Assembly (NCBI RefSeq): GCF_001422045.1
Contig: NZ_LMLW01000008.1
Span: 562,501 to 626,500 of the forward strand
Length of the DNA: 64,000 nucleotides
Direction of reading: 5' to 3'
Source: Sphingomonas sp. Leaf242
GTDB taxonomy: Bacteria > Pseudomonadota > Alphaproteobacteria > Sphingomonadales > Sphingomonadaceae
Positions within the stretch are counted from its first letter, which is position 1. Each line of letters opens with the position of its first letter. The translations under genes and the position numbers were made by a program. Under the pieces are notes generated by a model that saw only the letters and a program-made list of their open reading frames with translations, ran no database searches and was not told the origin of the DNA. Positions 8,665 through 18,190 of this stretch are shown here, one piece after another.

Positions 8665-11364
8665 TCAAGCGGGTTCGCGGCGTTCATGCCCTACCGGCGC
8701 TCGCGAGGAAAGCCGGCTTGCGACTCGGGCCACCGCTTCTTCGAGCGTCACGCGGGCGATCGGCACGCCCGGCGGGAACGCGCTGAGCAGTCTCGACGGC
8801 ATCGCCGCAGACAGCATCACGAAAACGCCGGAATCGTCGGCGCGGCGGATCAGCCGGCCAAATGCCTGGGCCAGACGAGCCCGAACGAGTCGATCGTCAT
8901 ACGCCGAACCGCCGCCCGCAAGCCTGCGCGCGGCGTGCAGAACGGAAGGCTTTGCCCAAGGCACGCCCTCCATCACCACCAGTCGCAGCGACTCGCCGGG
9001 CACGTCGACGCCATCGCGCAGCGCGTCTGTACCGAGCAGCGACGCCCCCGGATCATCGCGGAAAATGTCGACCAAGGTGCCGGTGTCGATCGGATCGACG
9101 TGCTGCGCATGGAGCGGCAGGCCTTCACGCGCGAGTCGATCGGCGATGCGACCATGCACGCCCCGCAGGCGCCGGATCGCGGTGAATAGCCCGAGCGTGC
9201 CGCCGCGGCTGGCGACGATCAACTGCGCATAGGCGTTGGCAAGTGCACCGATATCGCCGCGCTTCACGTCGGTGACGATCAGCACTTCGGCTTGCCGCGT
9301 GTAGTCGAACGGGCTCTTCGCCTCGAACCGTGCGGCGGGACGCAGCAGATGCGGCGCGCCGGTGCGGGCTTCGGCGACTTCCCAATCGCCGCCGCCGGTC
9401 AGCGTCGCCGAGGTAACCAGTGCACCGTGTGCGGGCTTCAGGACGATCTCTGCGAACGGCCGGGTCGGGTCGAGCCAGTGGCGATGCAGCCCGATATCGA
9501 ATTCGCGGCCTTCGATGCGGTCGACGGCGAGCCAGTCGACGAAATCGGCGTCTACCGGGCCGCCGACGCGCGCGAGCAGCGACAGCCACGACGCCACCGT
9601 CTCGGCGCGCCAGCCGATCGAGGCGATCGCGCCTTCGACTCGGGCTCGGGCGGGGGCGTCCATCCAGTCAGGGGCTTCGGCGAGGACGGCTTCGAGGCGA
9701 CGGCCGAGCGTGACGAGCGGACGGACGAGTGCGTCGAGCGCGGCGGCGGCGGGCGCGGCGGCCTCAATCAGCGTCGCGTCGGGTTCGGCAAGTTCGGTCT
9801 CGAGGCCGTACCCCGCGTCGCCCGGCTGCTCGGCCCGCGCGTAGGTGAGGCCACGGACGGCGGCAAGCAACGTCTCGATCGGCCCGAACGGCGCACCCTC
9901 GCCGAGCCGTTGCAGCCAGCCGTCGGACGCCAGCGCACCCGCGGCGGTCACCGCGTCGCTGATCGCCCGCGCACCCTGTTCGTCATAACTGGCGAGATCG
10001 GACAGGCGTGCGGCGAGCCCCCGCCGGCGCCCGCGACCGCTCGACTCGGGGCCGAGGATCCAACGGCGCAGTTCGATCGTCTCCGCACCGGTCAGCGCGG
10101 TCGCGAACATCGAATCGGCGGCGTCGAAGATGTGATGGCCTTCGTCGAACACGTAGCGAGTCGGCCGGGTCGCGAGTTCGCGGCCTCTCGCGGCGTTGAC
10201 CATCACCAGTGCGTGGTTGGCGATGACGATGTCGGCGTCGGACGAGGCGCGGGCGGCGCGCTCGATGAAGCATTTCCGGTAGTGCGGGCAGCCCGCGTAC
10301 ACGCACTCGCCGCGGCGGTCGGTCAGCGCGGTCGAGCCGTTGCGGCGGAACAGCGTGGGCAGCCAGCCGGGGAGGTCGCCGCCGACCATGTCGCCATCCG
10401 CGCTATACGCGGCCCAGCGCGCGACGAGGTGCGCGAGGATCGCCGCGCGCCCCGCGAACCCGCCTTGCAGCGCGTCCTCCAGGTTGAGCAGGCAGAGGTA
10501 ATTCTCGCGACCTTTGCGCGTGACGACCTTCGCCTTGCGGATAGCGGCGTCGGGATAAAGCCGTGCGGTTTCCTGGCCGAGCTGGCGTTGCAGCGTCTTG
10601 GTGTAGGTCGAGATCCACACCGCGCCACCGGCCTTCTCCGCCCAGAGCGAGGCGGGCGCGAGATAGCCCAATGTCTTGCCGATCCCGGTCCCCGCCTCGG
10701 CGAGCACCAGATTGGGCGTGTCGCGCATCGCCCGCGGCGCGAACGCAGCGGTGGCGGCGCCGGCATAGGCGCGCTGGCCGGGGCGTTCCTCGGCGCCGTG
10801 GCCGGTGAGGTCGACGAGGCGCGCCTCAGCATCGCCGGGCTCGATCGTGACGGTACGCGGGGCGGGTCGCGGCGCGTGCTCCTCCCATTCGGGGAGCGAC
10901 GAGAACAGCCAGCGTTCGTTGACCGCGGGCTTCTTCAGCCGCTCGGCAACGACGGGCGCCCAAGGCCAGCGCAGGCGGAACAGCGATTGCGCCGCCGTCC
11001 ACGCGCCTTCGCGCTCGGGCCAGTCGGTATCGGTGAGCGCCAGCATCGCTTCGGCCGCGCGGAGGAGGAACGGCGCGACCTCCGCATCCTCGGTCGGCAC
11101 ATCGAGCCCGGTAACCCACGCGATCCCCTTCGGCGTCGGCACCGCGAACTGCGCGGGGCGGAGGAACGCGTAGAGTTCGAGCAGATCGAGCCCCGACAGA
11201 TCGGGATAGCCGAGTCGCTGCCCGACCAGCGGCGCGTTGAGCATGATGACCGGCGTATCGGCGGCGATCCGGATCGCCTCGCCTCGCCCTATAGGACGCG
11301 CGCCATCGGCGTTCGCGATCCAGATGCCGGCGTGGCTGGCGTGGAGGGCAGGATAGCGAAGCAC
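8665..11364 (-). CDS. DinG-type XPD-like ATP-dependent DNA helicase
   Basis: An 899-residue SF2 helicase of the XPD/DinG group. Walker A is AEAGTGIGKTLG, the DEAH-like box reads FDEGHH, and the C-terminal motif VI is QAFGRLIRR. Four cysteines between motifs I and II (ENYLC, then CVYAGC and KC) fit the iron-sulphur cluster ligands of this group, so 5'-3' unwinding in DNA repair or R-loop removal is expected. The start is taken as GTG at 11364; the longer open frame to 11571 runs through a palindromic intergenic repeat and is rejected. The N-terminal 200 residues before Walker A are longer than in E. coli DinG. Confidence 0.85.
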   Translation of the reverse strand: MLRYPALHASHAGIWIANADGARPIGRGEAIRIAADTPVIMLNAPLVGQRLGYPDLSGLDLLELYAFLRPAQFAVPTPKGIAWVTGLDVPTEDAEVAPFLLRAAEAMLALTDTDWPEREGAWTAAQSLFRLRWPWAPVVAERLKKPAVNERWLFSSLPEWEEHAPRPAPRTVTIEPGDAEARLVDLTGHGAEERPGQRAYAGAATAAFAPRAMRDTPNLVLAEAGTGIGKTLGYLAPASLWAEKAGGAVWISTYTKTLQRQLGQETARLYPDAAIRKAKVVTRKGRENYLCLLNLEDALQGGFAGRAAILAHLVARWAAYSADGDMVGGDLPGWLPTLFRRNGSTALTDRRGECVYAGCPHYRKCFIERAARASSDADIVIANHALVMVNAARGRELATRPTRYVFDEGHHIFDAADSMFATALTGAETIELRRWILGPESSGRGRRRGLAARLSDLASYDEQGARAISDAVTAAGALASDGWLQRLGEGAPFGPIETLLAAVRGLTYARAEQPGDAGYGLETELAEPDATLIEAAAPAAAALDALVRPLVTLGRRLEAVLAEAPDWMDAPARARVEGAIASIGWRAETVASWLSLLARVGGPVDADFVDWLAVDRIEGREFDIGLHRHWLDPTRPFAEIVLKPAHGALVTSATLTGGGDWEVAEARTGAPHLLRPAARFEAKSPFDYTRQAEVLIVTDVKRGDIGALANAYAQLIVASRGGTLGLFTAIRRLRGVHGRIADRLAREGLPLHAQHVDPIDTGTLVDIFRDDPGASLLGTDALRDGVDVPGESLRLVVMEGVPWAKPSVLHAARRLAGGGSAYDDRLVRARLAQAFGRLIRRADDSGVFVMLSAAMPSRLLSAFPPGVPIARVTLEEAVARVASRLSSRAPVGHERREPA

Positions 11365-11442
11365 TCCGCGACCTTGCGTGACGGGGAACGAAAGGGCAAC
11401 CTTTTGTGCAGCCAAGGGTGCTTCGAATCTGAATGTCAAACC

Positions 11443-11553
11443 AATCCTCCCCGCCAGAGGGAGGGGGCAGGCGCAGCCTGAGGCGGCGACCCACGTTCCG
11501 TGTCCTCCCCCTCCGACGCCTACGGCGCCACCTCCCCCTTGCGGGGGAGGATT
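11443..11553. repeat. Palindromic intergenic repeat, family C
   Basis: A compound inverted repeat with outer arms AATCCTCCCC and GGGGAGGATT and inner GC-rich arms containing GGCGGCGACC. It fills most of the 291-bp gap between the dinG-like gene and the glycine-zipper gene. Confidence 0.75.
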
Positions 11554-11655
11554 ATAGATCGGTGTCCGCATCGCCGGTTACGCAACCGGCACGGTTCACG
11601 TGCGTTGCGCACGTATCGATACCGAACTTTACCGACATCAACAGGGACGATCATC

Positions 11656-11961
11656 ATGCGGAAGTTTCTCATGGCGCTGAGCGCGCTGTCGCTCGCAATT
11701 CCGGCGGCTGCCGTGATTCCTACGGGTAAGGCCGAGGCTCGCTCGAAGCGTGAGTATCGCGGGCATGACCGTCGTTACCGCGCCAAGCGTTGCCGCCATT
11801 CGAGCGGCACGACCGGCCTTGTCGCAGGCGGCGTCGGCGGCGCGGTACTCGGTAATGCGGTCGGCGGCGGGCTGCTCGGCACGCTGGCAGGCGGCGCAGC
11901 GGGTGCGCTCGGTGGCCGTGCGGTCGACCGGACGATCACCGCGAAGGATCGTTGCCGCTGA
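11656..11961 (+). CDS. Small secreted glycine-zipper protein
   Basis: A 101-residue protein with a cleavable signal peptide (AIPAAA around residue 19), a very basic stretch (about residues 29-48), and a glycine-zipper (Gly-x-Gly periodic) hydrophobic hairpin GLVAGGVGGAVLGNAVGGG (about residues 55-90). This matches the glycine zipper 2TM domain family found in cell-envelope proteins of unknown function (Rickettsia 17-kDa-antigen-like). It lacks a lipobox cysteine at the signal cleavage site. The ATG follows a weak ribosome site. Confidence 0.8.
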   Translation: MRKFLMALSALSLAIPAAAVIPTGKAEARSKREYRGHDRRYRAKRCRHSSGTTGLVAGGVGGAVLGNAVGGGLLGTLAGGAAGALGGRAVDRTITAKDRCR

Positions 11962-12018
11962 GTCGCGAGCGGCGGTGGGGGTGACGGACACGAATGCACG
12001 CGCTAGTCGCGCTGTATC

Positions 12019-13584
12019 ATGACCGACGAACTCCGCACCGCCGCCCTTGAGTCCAAAGCCTGGCCGTACGAGGAGGCGCGCAAACTCCTCAAGCGGTATC
12101 CGAACGGCAAGTCGGGCGATCCGGTGCTGTTCGAAACGGGCTACGGACCGTCGGGCCTGCCGCATATCGGCACGTTCAACGAAGTGTTGCGCACGACGAT
12201 GGTGCGCAACGCCTTCCACGCGTTGAGCGATACGCCGACGCGGCTGATCGCGTTCTCGGACGACATGGACGGCCTGCGCAAGGTCCCGGACAACGTTCCC
12301 AACGGCGACATGCTGCGTGAGCATCTCGGCAAGCCGCTGACGCAGATCCCGGATCCGTTCGGCACGCATTCGAGCTTTGCCGCGCATAACAACGCGATCC
12401 TGCGCGAATTTCTCGATCGCTACGGCTTCGACTACGAGTTCGCGTCGTCGACCGAATATTACACGTCCGGCCGCTTCGACGAGGCGCTGAAGGGTGTGCT
12501 TCGCCACTTCCAGGGTATCCAGGACGTGATGCTCCCCACGCTGCGGGCCGAGCGCCGCGCGACCTATTCGCCGGTGCTGCCGATCTCGCCGACCAGCGGG
12601 ATCGTGTTGCAGGTACCGATCGAAGTGATCGACGCCGACGCGGGCCTGATCGCGTTCGAGGATGGCGGTCAGCGGATCGAGCAGAGCGTGCTTGGCGGCA
12701 AGGCCAAGCTCCAGTGGAAGGTCGACTGGGCGATGCGCTGGGTCGCGCTCGGCGTCGATTACGAGATGGCGGGCAAGGACTTGATCGATTCGGTGACGCA
12801 GTCGTCGAAGATCGCGCGCGTGCTCGGCGGGCGCCCGCCCGAGGGTTTCAACTACGAGATGTTCCTCGACGAGAATGGCGAGAAGATCTCGAAGTCGAAG
12901 GGTAATGGCCTGAGCCTCGAGCAGTGGCTGACCTATGGTCCCGAGGAATCGCTGGCGTTCTATGCGTACCGCGAGCCCAAGAAGGCGAAGTCTCTGCACA
13001 TGGGCGTGATCCCGCGCGCGGTGGACGAATATTGGCAGTTCCGCGGCAATTATGCGGGTCAAGATCTGAAGCAGAAGCTCGGCAATCCGGTCCATCACAT
13101 CCACGACAGCAAGCTGCCTACCGGCGAACTGCCGGTGACGTTCGGACTGTTGCTCAACCTTGTCGGGGTGATGGGCGATGCGAGCAAGGAGCAGGTCTGG
13201 GGCTATCTGGCCAATTACGTGCCGGATGCGTCGGCGGCCAAGTACCCCGAGTTGGACCGGCTGATCGGCTATGCGCTCGCCTATAGCCGCGATTTCGTTG
13301 CGCCGACGCTGAAGCGCCGCGCGCCCGAGGGTGTCGAGGTCGCGGCGCTGGAGCGGCTGGACGCGGAACTCGCCGCGCTGCCGACGGAGGCGAGCGCGGA
13401 GGATATCCAGAACATCGTCTACGAGATCGGCAAGACCGGCGGGTTCGACAATCTGCGCGACTGGTTCAAGGCGCTGTACGAGACGTTGCTGGGCTCCGAG
13501 CAGGGGCCGCGGATGGGCAGCTTCATCGCGCTGTACGGCGTGGCGAACTCGCGGAAACTGATCGCCGAGGCGTTGGCGCGGTAG
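12019..13584 (+). CDS. lysK: Lysyl-tRNA synthetase, class I
   Basis: A 521-residue class I LysRS, the archaeal-type enzyme that many alphaproteobacteria use in place of class II LysRS. It attaches lysine to tRNA-Lys. The Rossmann-fold signatures are seen: a HIGH-like GPSGLPHIGTFNE at about residues 44-56 and a KMSKS-like EKISKSKGNG near residue 292. Length is normal. It starts 57 bases after the glycine-zipper gene and is followed by a family A palindromic repeat. Confidence 0.95.
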   Translation: MTDELRTAALESKAWPYEEARKLLKRYPNGKSGDPVLFETGYGPSGLPHIGTFNEVLRTTMVRNAFHALSDTPTRLIAFSDDMDGLRKVPDNVPNGDMLREHLGKPLTQIPDPFGTHSSFAAHNNAILREFLDRYGFDYEFASSTEYYTSGRFDEALKGVLRHFQGIQDVMLPTLRAERRATYSPVLPISPTSGIVLQVPIEVIDADAGLIAFEDGGQRIEQSVLGGKAKLQWKVDWAMRWVALGVDYEMAGKDLIDSVTQSSKIARVLGGRPPEGFNYEMFLDENGEKISKSKGNGLSLEQWLTYGPEESLAFYAYREPKKAKSLHMGVIPRAVDEYWQFRGNYAGQDLKQKLGNPVHHIHDSKLPTGELPVTFGLLLNLVGVMGDASKEQVWGYLANYVPDASAAKYPELDRLIGYALAYSRDFVAPTLKRRAPEGVEVAALERLDAELAALPTEASAEDIQNIVYEIGKTGGFDNLRDWFKALYETLLGSEQGPRMGSFIALYGVANSRKLIAEALAR

Positions 13585-13605
13585 AAGGGCGAACTAGCAA
13601 CGATG

Positions 13606-13713
13606 CACCACCCCGGCGGAGGCCGGGGCCCAACTGGGATACGCGCTTAACGGAGCGCAGCGTGTCGTTACTCTGACCTTTCCAATTGGGCCCGGGCCTT
13701 CGCCGGGGTGGTG
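13606..13713. repeat. Palindromic intergenic repeat, family A, copy 2
   Basis: Arms CACCCCGGCGGAGGCCGGGG and CCGGGCCTTCGCCGGGGTG with the same CAACTGG/CCAATTG inner blocks as copies 1 and 3. It sits 22 bases after the lysK stop and may serve as its 3' mRNA end. Confidence 0.8.
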
Positions 13714-13801
13714 TTCGAGCCGTACGATCGCGCGCGCCAACTAGACGAAAGCAGTGGAACATATTAGCAACAGGCCTGCCTCCCCCGATTCGGAAACCGG
13801 C

Positions 13802-14359
13802 ATGTTTCATCGACCGCTTGCCCGTCATCGCCTGTTCTTCGCGCTCCGCCCGCCACTCCCGCTCGCGCGCCAGATCACCGCTGCGGCGTCGTGGTTCGAG
13901 ACCGACGGGGACAAGCTGCGCCCCGAGCATCTGCACGTCACGATCGATATCCTCGACGACCAAGACCGCGTATCGACCGCGCTGGAGCGGGACCTGAAGG
14001 CGATCGGCGATGCGGTCGAGGCAGCGCCGTTCGCGATCGAGTTCGATACCGTGGTCGGCAGCGATCGATCCATCGCTCTGCGGCCGCGCCGCAAAAATGC
14101 ATCCTTCGCCGCCTTGTATCAGCGGATCGCCGTAGCGCGCGAGGCGGCGGGGCTACGCGCCCGCGCTGGCTTTCGCTCGAGTGCTCACATGACGCTCGGC
14201 TACCGCGACGGCGCGCCGTTCACGCAAGACATCGCGCCGATCGGCTGGACGGCGGATGCGTTCGTACTGGTCCACAGCCATGTAGGGCGAACGCGACACG
14301 ACGTACTCGGCCGCTGGCTGCTGAGCGGCGACGACGATCGGCAACTGGCGCTGTTCTGA
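13802..14359 (+). CDS. 2H phosphoesterase (RNA 2',3'-cyclic phosphodiesterase / ligT family)
   Basis: A 185-residue protein of the 2H phosphoesterase superfamily (LigT/ThpR-like), which opens 2',3'-cyclic phosphate ends or handles 2'-5' RNA bonds. The two catalytic HxT motifs are visible as EHLHVTID (about residue 42) and SAHMTLGY (about residue 123), and the first strand is HRLFFALRPP. The ATG at 13802 directly precedes this conserved strand; an in-frame GTG at 13754 would add 16 residues of low-complexity sequence and has no clear ribosome site. Confidence 0.8.
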   Translation: MFHRPLARHRLFFALRPPLPLARQITAAASWFETDGDKLRPEHLHVTIDILDDQDRVSTALERDLKAIGDAVEAAPFAIEFDTVVGSDRSIALRPRRKNASFAALYQRIAVAREAAGLRARAGFRSSAHMTLGYRDGAPFTQDIAPIGWTADAFVLVHSHVGRTRHDVLGRWLLSGDDDRQLALF

Positions 14360-14450
14360 GCCTTCGAATTTGCCGTACCCGCACGATACCGTAGGACCCC
14401 GGAAGCGACCGGTTGGTTCTTCCCTCGTGACCGCGCACCAAGGAGCAACA

Positions 14451-15455
14451 ATGCGGCTGTTCTTCGACGACGCCCAGCGAACCCACTCCCCCGAGCGCGA
14501 ACTCCATAACGGCGCGTTCACCGCCTATGCGGAGACCCCCGCGCGCATCGACGCGATCCTGCACGCGATCGGTCCGGTCGAGACGCCGGAGGATCGTGGT
14601 GAAGGACCGATCCTTGCCGTGCACTCCCCCGCCTATGTAGCGTTCCTGAAAGACGCCGCGCGACTGTGGCGCGAGGCGGGGCGAGACGGCGACGCGATCC
14701 CCTACACCTTCCCGATCCGCGGCCGCCGTCCGCTCGACCTCACCCGGATCGACGCGCTGATCGGCGCACACAGCTTCGACGCGACCACGCCGATCACGCC
14801 CGAGACCTGGCCCGCCTCCTATGGCAGCGCACAGTCCGCGCTCGCCGCGACGCACGCGGTCCTCGACGGCGACCGCGCCGCGTTCGCACTGTGCCGCCCG
14901 CCCGGCCACCATGCCGGCGCAGACTATTGCGGCGGATACTGCCACCTCAACACCGCCGCGATCGCCGCACAGGCCGCGCGCGACGCCGGTGTCGCGCGCG
15001 TCGCGATCCTCGACATCGACTATCACCACGGCAACGGCACGCAGGACATCTTCTACGCTCGCGGCGACGTGTTCTACGCCTCGGTCCACGCGGATACCAA
15101 GACCGACTACCCGTTCTACTGGGGCCATGCCGACGAGACTGGAGAGGGCGAAGGAGTCGGCACTACGCTGAACCTTCCCCTCCCCCACGGCACCCAGATC
15201 GATGCCTTCCGCGCCGCGCAGACCACCGCGCTCGACGCGATCGACGCGTTTAATCCCGGCCTGCTCGTCGTCAGCTTCGGCGCGGACACGTGGGAGGGCG
15301 ATCCGATCTCGCACTTCAAGTTGACCACGCCAGATTACGCGGTCCTCGCGCGCGATATTGCGGCATGCAACTGGCCGACCGTCATCGTCATGGAAGGGGG
15401 ATACGCGGTCGATGCGCTAGGCCATAATGTCACGAGCTTCCTCAATGGGTTCTGA
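14451..15455 (+). CDS. Histone deacetylase superfamily hydrolase (acetylpolyamine amidohydrolase type)
   Basis: A 334-residue zinc hydrolase of the HDAC/acetylpolyamine amidohydrolase family. Conserved blocks are CRPPGHHAGADYCGGYCHLN (active-site His pair), ILDIDYHHGNGTQ (zinc ligands Asp and His) and SFGADTWEGDP (third ligand), plus a closing MEGGYAVDALG. Likely substrates are acetylated polyamines or other N-acetyl amines. The ATG at 14451 has AGGAG five bases upstream. Its end overlaps the start of an MFS carrier, hinting that substrate uptake or efflux and deacetylation are linked. Confidence 0.9.
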   Translation: MRLFFDDAQRTHSPERELHNGAFTAYAETPARIDAILHAIGPVETPEDRGEGPILAVHSPAYVAFLKDAARLWREAGRDGDAIPYTFPIRGRRPLDLTRIDALIGAHSFDATTPITPETWPASYGSAQSALAATHAVLDGDRAAFALCRPPGHHAGADYCGGYCHLNTAAIAAQAARDAGVARVAILDIDYHHGNGTQDIFYARGDVFYASVHADTKTDYPFYWGHADETGEGEGVGTTLNLPLPHGTQIDAFRAAQTTALDAIDAFNPGLLVVSFGADTWEGDPISHFKLTTPDYAVLARDIAACNWPTVIVMEGGYAVDALGHNVTSFLNGF

Positions 15456-16692
15456 CGTGCCAATTGCCTTGGGCACGCCCGCCTATCGTCGGCTGACGCT
15501 GGCGATGCTGTTCGCAGGGTTCTCGACCTTCTCGCTGCTGTATTCGGTACAGCCTTTGCTGCCGCTGTTCGCTGCGCAGTTCGGGCTGACCGCGGAGGGC
15601 GCATCGCTCGCGGTGTCGCTGGCGACCGGGCCCTTGGCGATCGGCATATTGTTCGCCGGGTTCGTATCGGATCGCGTGGGCCGGCGCTCACTGATGATCG
15701 TGGCGATGTTTGCAGCTGGTGGGCTGACGCTGGCGGCGGCGGTCGTGCCGGGGTGGAGCGGGTTGCTCCTGTTGCGGTTCCTGACCGGCGTCGCGCTCGC
15801 GGGCGTGCCGGCGGTAGCGATGGCCTATGTCGCTGAGGAGGTCGATTCGGGCTCGGTCGGCGCGGCGATGGGGCTGTATATCGCCGGCAGCGCGCTCGGC
15901 GGGATGGCCGGGCGACTGGTCGTCAGCATCGTCGCCGATCTCGAAGGCTGGCGCTGGGCGCTCGCTGCGGTCGGCGTCGCTGGCCTCGCAATGGCGGAGG
16001 CATTCCGCCGGCTCGCGCCGCTCTCGCGCAATTTCACGCCAAGCGTCGGACGACCGGGCGCGCTGTTGCGGAGTGCTGGCGCGCTGTTCACCGATCGCGC
16101 GATGCCGTTGCTGTATGTCGAGGCGTTCCTGCTGATGGGCGTGTTCGTCACGATCTATAACTATGCAGGCTTCCGGTTGATGAGCCCGCCCTATGGCCTC
16201 AGCCAGGCGGCGGTCGGCGCAGTATTCCTGTTGTATGTTCTCGGGTCCGTCAGTTCGGCGAAGTTCGGGACGCTGGCGGGACAGCTCGGGCGGCGGAAGG
16301 TCTTCTGGATACCCGTCGTGCTGCTGATCGCCGGCGTCGCGCTGACCGCGATGACGCCGCTGGTGCTGGTAATCTCAGGGATCGCGGTCGTGACGATCGG
16401 CTTCTTCGGCGCGCATTCGATCGCGAGCGCTTGGGTGGGACGGCGCGCGCAGGTTGCAGGCGGCGGCGGCTCGCGTGGGCAGGCGGCGGCGTTCTATCTG
16501 TTCTTCTATTACATGGGATCGAGCGTGCTCGGATCCGCCGGCGGGTTCGCCTGGACTCACGCCGGCTGGCCGGGAGTGACGGCGTTCTGCCTGTTGCTCG
16601 GCGTGGCCGCGCTGGTGATCGGGCTGGTGCTGCGGACGGTGCCGCCGCTGATGGTCGAGCCGCCTGTGCCGCAGCGGATGCCGGATCCTTGA
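15445..16692 (+). CDS. MFS transporter, YnfM-like
   Basis: A 415-residue 12-helix major facilitator protein. The loop 2-3 signature appears as GFVSDRVGRRSLM (about residues 73-85) and the matching loop 8-9 as GTLAGQLGRRKV near residue 275. The family includes YnfM and arabinose/drug efflux-type carriers; the substrate is unknown. The likely start is the ATG at 15445 (an in-frame ATG lies at 15427), inside the 3' end of the deacetylase gene, so translation is probably coupled to it. Confidence 0.85.
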   Translation: MGSDVPIALGTPAYRRLTLAMLFAGFSTFSLLYSVQPLLPLFAAQFGLTAEGASLAVSLATGPLAIGILFAGFVSDRVGRRSLMIVAMFAAGGLTLAAAVVPGWSGLLLLRFLTGVALAGVPAVAMAYVAEEVDSGSVGAAMGLYIAGSALGGMAGRLVVSIVADLEGWRWALAAVGVAGLAMAEAFRRLAPLSRNFTPSVGRPGALLRSAGALFTDRAMPLLYVEAFLLMGVFVTIYNYAGFRLMSPPYGLSQAAVGAVFLLYVLGSVSSAKFGTLAGQLGRRKVFWIPVVLLIAGVALTAMTPLVLVISGIAVVTIGFFGAHSIASAWVGRRAQVAGGGGSRGQAAAFYLFFYYMGSSVLGSAGGFAWTHAGWPGVTAFCLLLGVAALVIGLVLRTVPPLMVEPPVPQRMPDP

Positions 16693-16700
16693 TCGATAGG

Positions 16701-16815
16701 TTCTCCCCTCCCTGGAAGGGAGGGGCTGGGGGTGGGTTGGCCAGTTTGAGTCACCAGCACTGGAATTCGCGGAACCCGACCCACCCCCGCCCCCTCCCTT
16801 CCAGGGAGGGGAGAA
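16701..16815. repeat. Palindromic intergenic repeat, family D
   Basis: A near-perfect inverted repeat with arms TTCTCCCCTCCCTGGAAGGG and CCCTTCCAGGGAGGGGAGAA and inner GGGGGTGGGTTGG/GACCCACCCCCG. It lies between two converging genes (MFS and dipeptidase), where it could act as a bidirectional transcript end. Confidence 0.8.
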
Positions 16816-16853
16816 GAAGTCCGGCTTCGTTCAGACTTGGGAACGGGCCCGCT

Positions 16854-18095
16854 CTACCGAGACGCCACGTCGGTCGCGTCGATGGGCGGCATACCCGCCA
16901 TGCTCTTAGCGACTGCTTCGACCCGTTCCATAACGCGCAGGACGTTGCCGCCGGACAGCTTCGCCATATCGCCATCGCTCCACCCGCGCCGCGCCAGTTC
17001 GGCGAACAGTAGCGGATAACCGTCGACGCCCTTTAGACCGATCGGCCCGGTTCCCTGGATACCGTCGAAATCGCCGCCGATACCGACATGATCGTGACCG
17101 GCGATCTTCGCGATATGCTCGATATGATCGGCGACCGTCGCGGCGGTGACCTGCGGCTCCGGATGCGCCGCGTCCCACGCTACCAGAGGCGCAGGTGATT
17201 TCGCGCCGTAGACGTTCGCGGGCACGCCGACCGACTTCGCATAGGCAGAGCGTGCGAGATCCCAGGCGCGCCACTCGCCCGCCAGGAACGACGGATAGAA
17301 GTTCACCATCACCACGCCCCCGTTCGCGCCGATCGCGCGGAGCAGGTCGTCGGGGATATTCCGCGGCGCATCCGCGATCGCCCGTGCGCTGGAGTGTGAC
17401 GCTATCACCGGCGCCTTGGTCGCCGCCAAAGCCGCCGCCATCGTTGCGTCCGAGACGTGGGCGACGTCGACTATCATCCCGATCCGGTTCATCTCCGCGA
17501 CCACCTGCCGCCCGAAATCGCTGAGCCCGTTGGCGCGCGGTGCATCGGTCGAGCTGTCCGCCCAGTTCAGGCTCTTGCCGTGCGTCAGCGTCATGTACGC
17601 CACACCGAGCGCGCGATATTGGCGCAGCACCGACAACCGCCCATCGATCTGGTGCCCACCCTCGACGCCGATCAGGGAGGCGATCCGCCCCGCCTTCTCG
17701 ATCCGACGGATGTCCGCGGCGGTAGTGGCGAGTTCGAACGTCGCCGGGTTCGCTGCGACGAAGCGGTGGACGATGTCGATCTCCTCCAGCGTCATCTCGA
17801 CCGCGCGCGGCGCATCGGCAGGGATGTAGACCGACCAGAACTGCCCGCCGACACGACCTTCGCGCAGGCGGGGAATGTCGGTTTGCAACGGGTTCGGCAG
17901 CCGCGCGGTGTCCACGGAAAGATCGACCACCTCGACCTTCGCGTCGTGCAGCTCGCGTATCTCCCAGGCGAGGTCGTTATGACCGTCGATCACTGGGCTG
18001 CGCTCCAGCACACGCTCGACACGCCGCGCGATCTTCGGGTCGAGCGCAGCGGCCGGGCTCGACTGCGCGGCGATGAGCAGGAAGGCGGCGATCAT
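16854..18095 (-). CDS. Membrane dipeptidase (peptidase M19)
   Basis: A 413-residue zinc dipeptidase of family M19 (renal dipeptidase-like). It has a short signal peptide (residues 1-19), VIDGHNDLAWE carrying the HxD metal ligands (about residue 35), GVEGGHQI carrying the bridging Glu, VDVAHVSD and IASHSSARA carrying further ligand histidines, and HVGIGGDFDG near residue 330. It should hydrolyse dipeptides in the periplasm. The start at 18095 puts the hydrophobic segment at the N-terminus; an upstream in-frame ATG at 18119 adds eight polar residues. Confidence 0.9.
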   Translation of the reverse strand: MIAAFLLIAAQSSPAAALDPKIARRVERVLERSPVIDGHNDLAWEIRELHDAKVEVVDLSVDTARLPNPLQTDIPRLREGRVGGQFWSVYIPADAPRAVEMTLEEIDIVHRFVAANPATFELATTAADIRRIEKAGRIASLIGVEGGHQIDGRLSVLRQYRALGVAYMTLTHGKSLNWADSSTDAPRANGLSDFGRQVVAEMNRIGMIVDVAHVSDATMAAALAATKAPVIASHSSARAIADAPRNIPDDLLRAIGANGGVVMVNFYPSFLAGEWRAWDLARSAYAKSVGVPANVYGAKSPAPLVAWDAAHPEPQVTAATVADHIEHIAKIAGHDHVGIGGDFDGIQGTGPIGLKGVDGYPLLFAELARRGWSDGDMAKLSGGNVLRVMERVEAVAKSMAGMPPIDATDVASR

Positions 18096-18190
18096 CTCTT
18101 GGTCCCCCGTAACGTCCATTTCATCCTGAAGGAGGTGTTCGCGCGCGACAAGCCGGGTACGCCGCGCCGAACCAGAGCGAAGTAGCAGAC

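Noticed and set aside
9292..11481. A 729-codon plus-strand frame opposite the DinG-type helicase
   Set aside because: Shadow frame; the minus frame has Walker A, DEGHH, Fe-S cysteines and motif VI.
11365..11571. N-terminal extension of the DinG-type gene
   Set aside because: The added residues are translated from a palindromic intergenic repeat (11443-11553) and are Gly/Pro-rich without family resemblance.
13754..13801. Earlier GTG start for the 2H phosphoesterase
   Set aside because: No ribosome site, and the extra residues precede the conserved first strand without adding structure.
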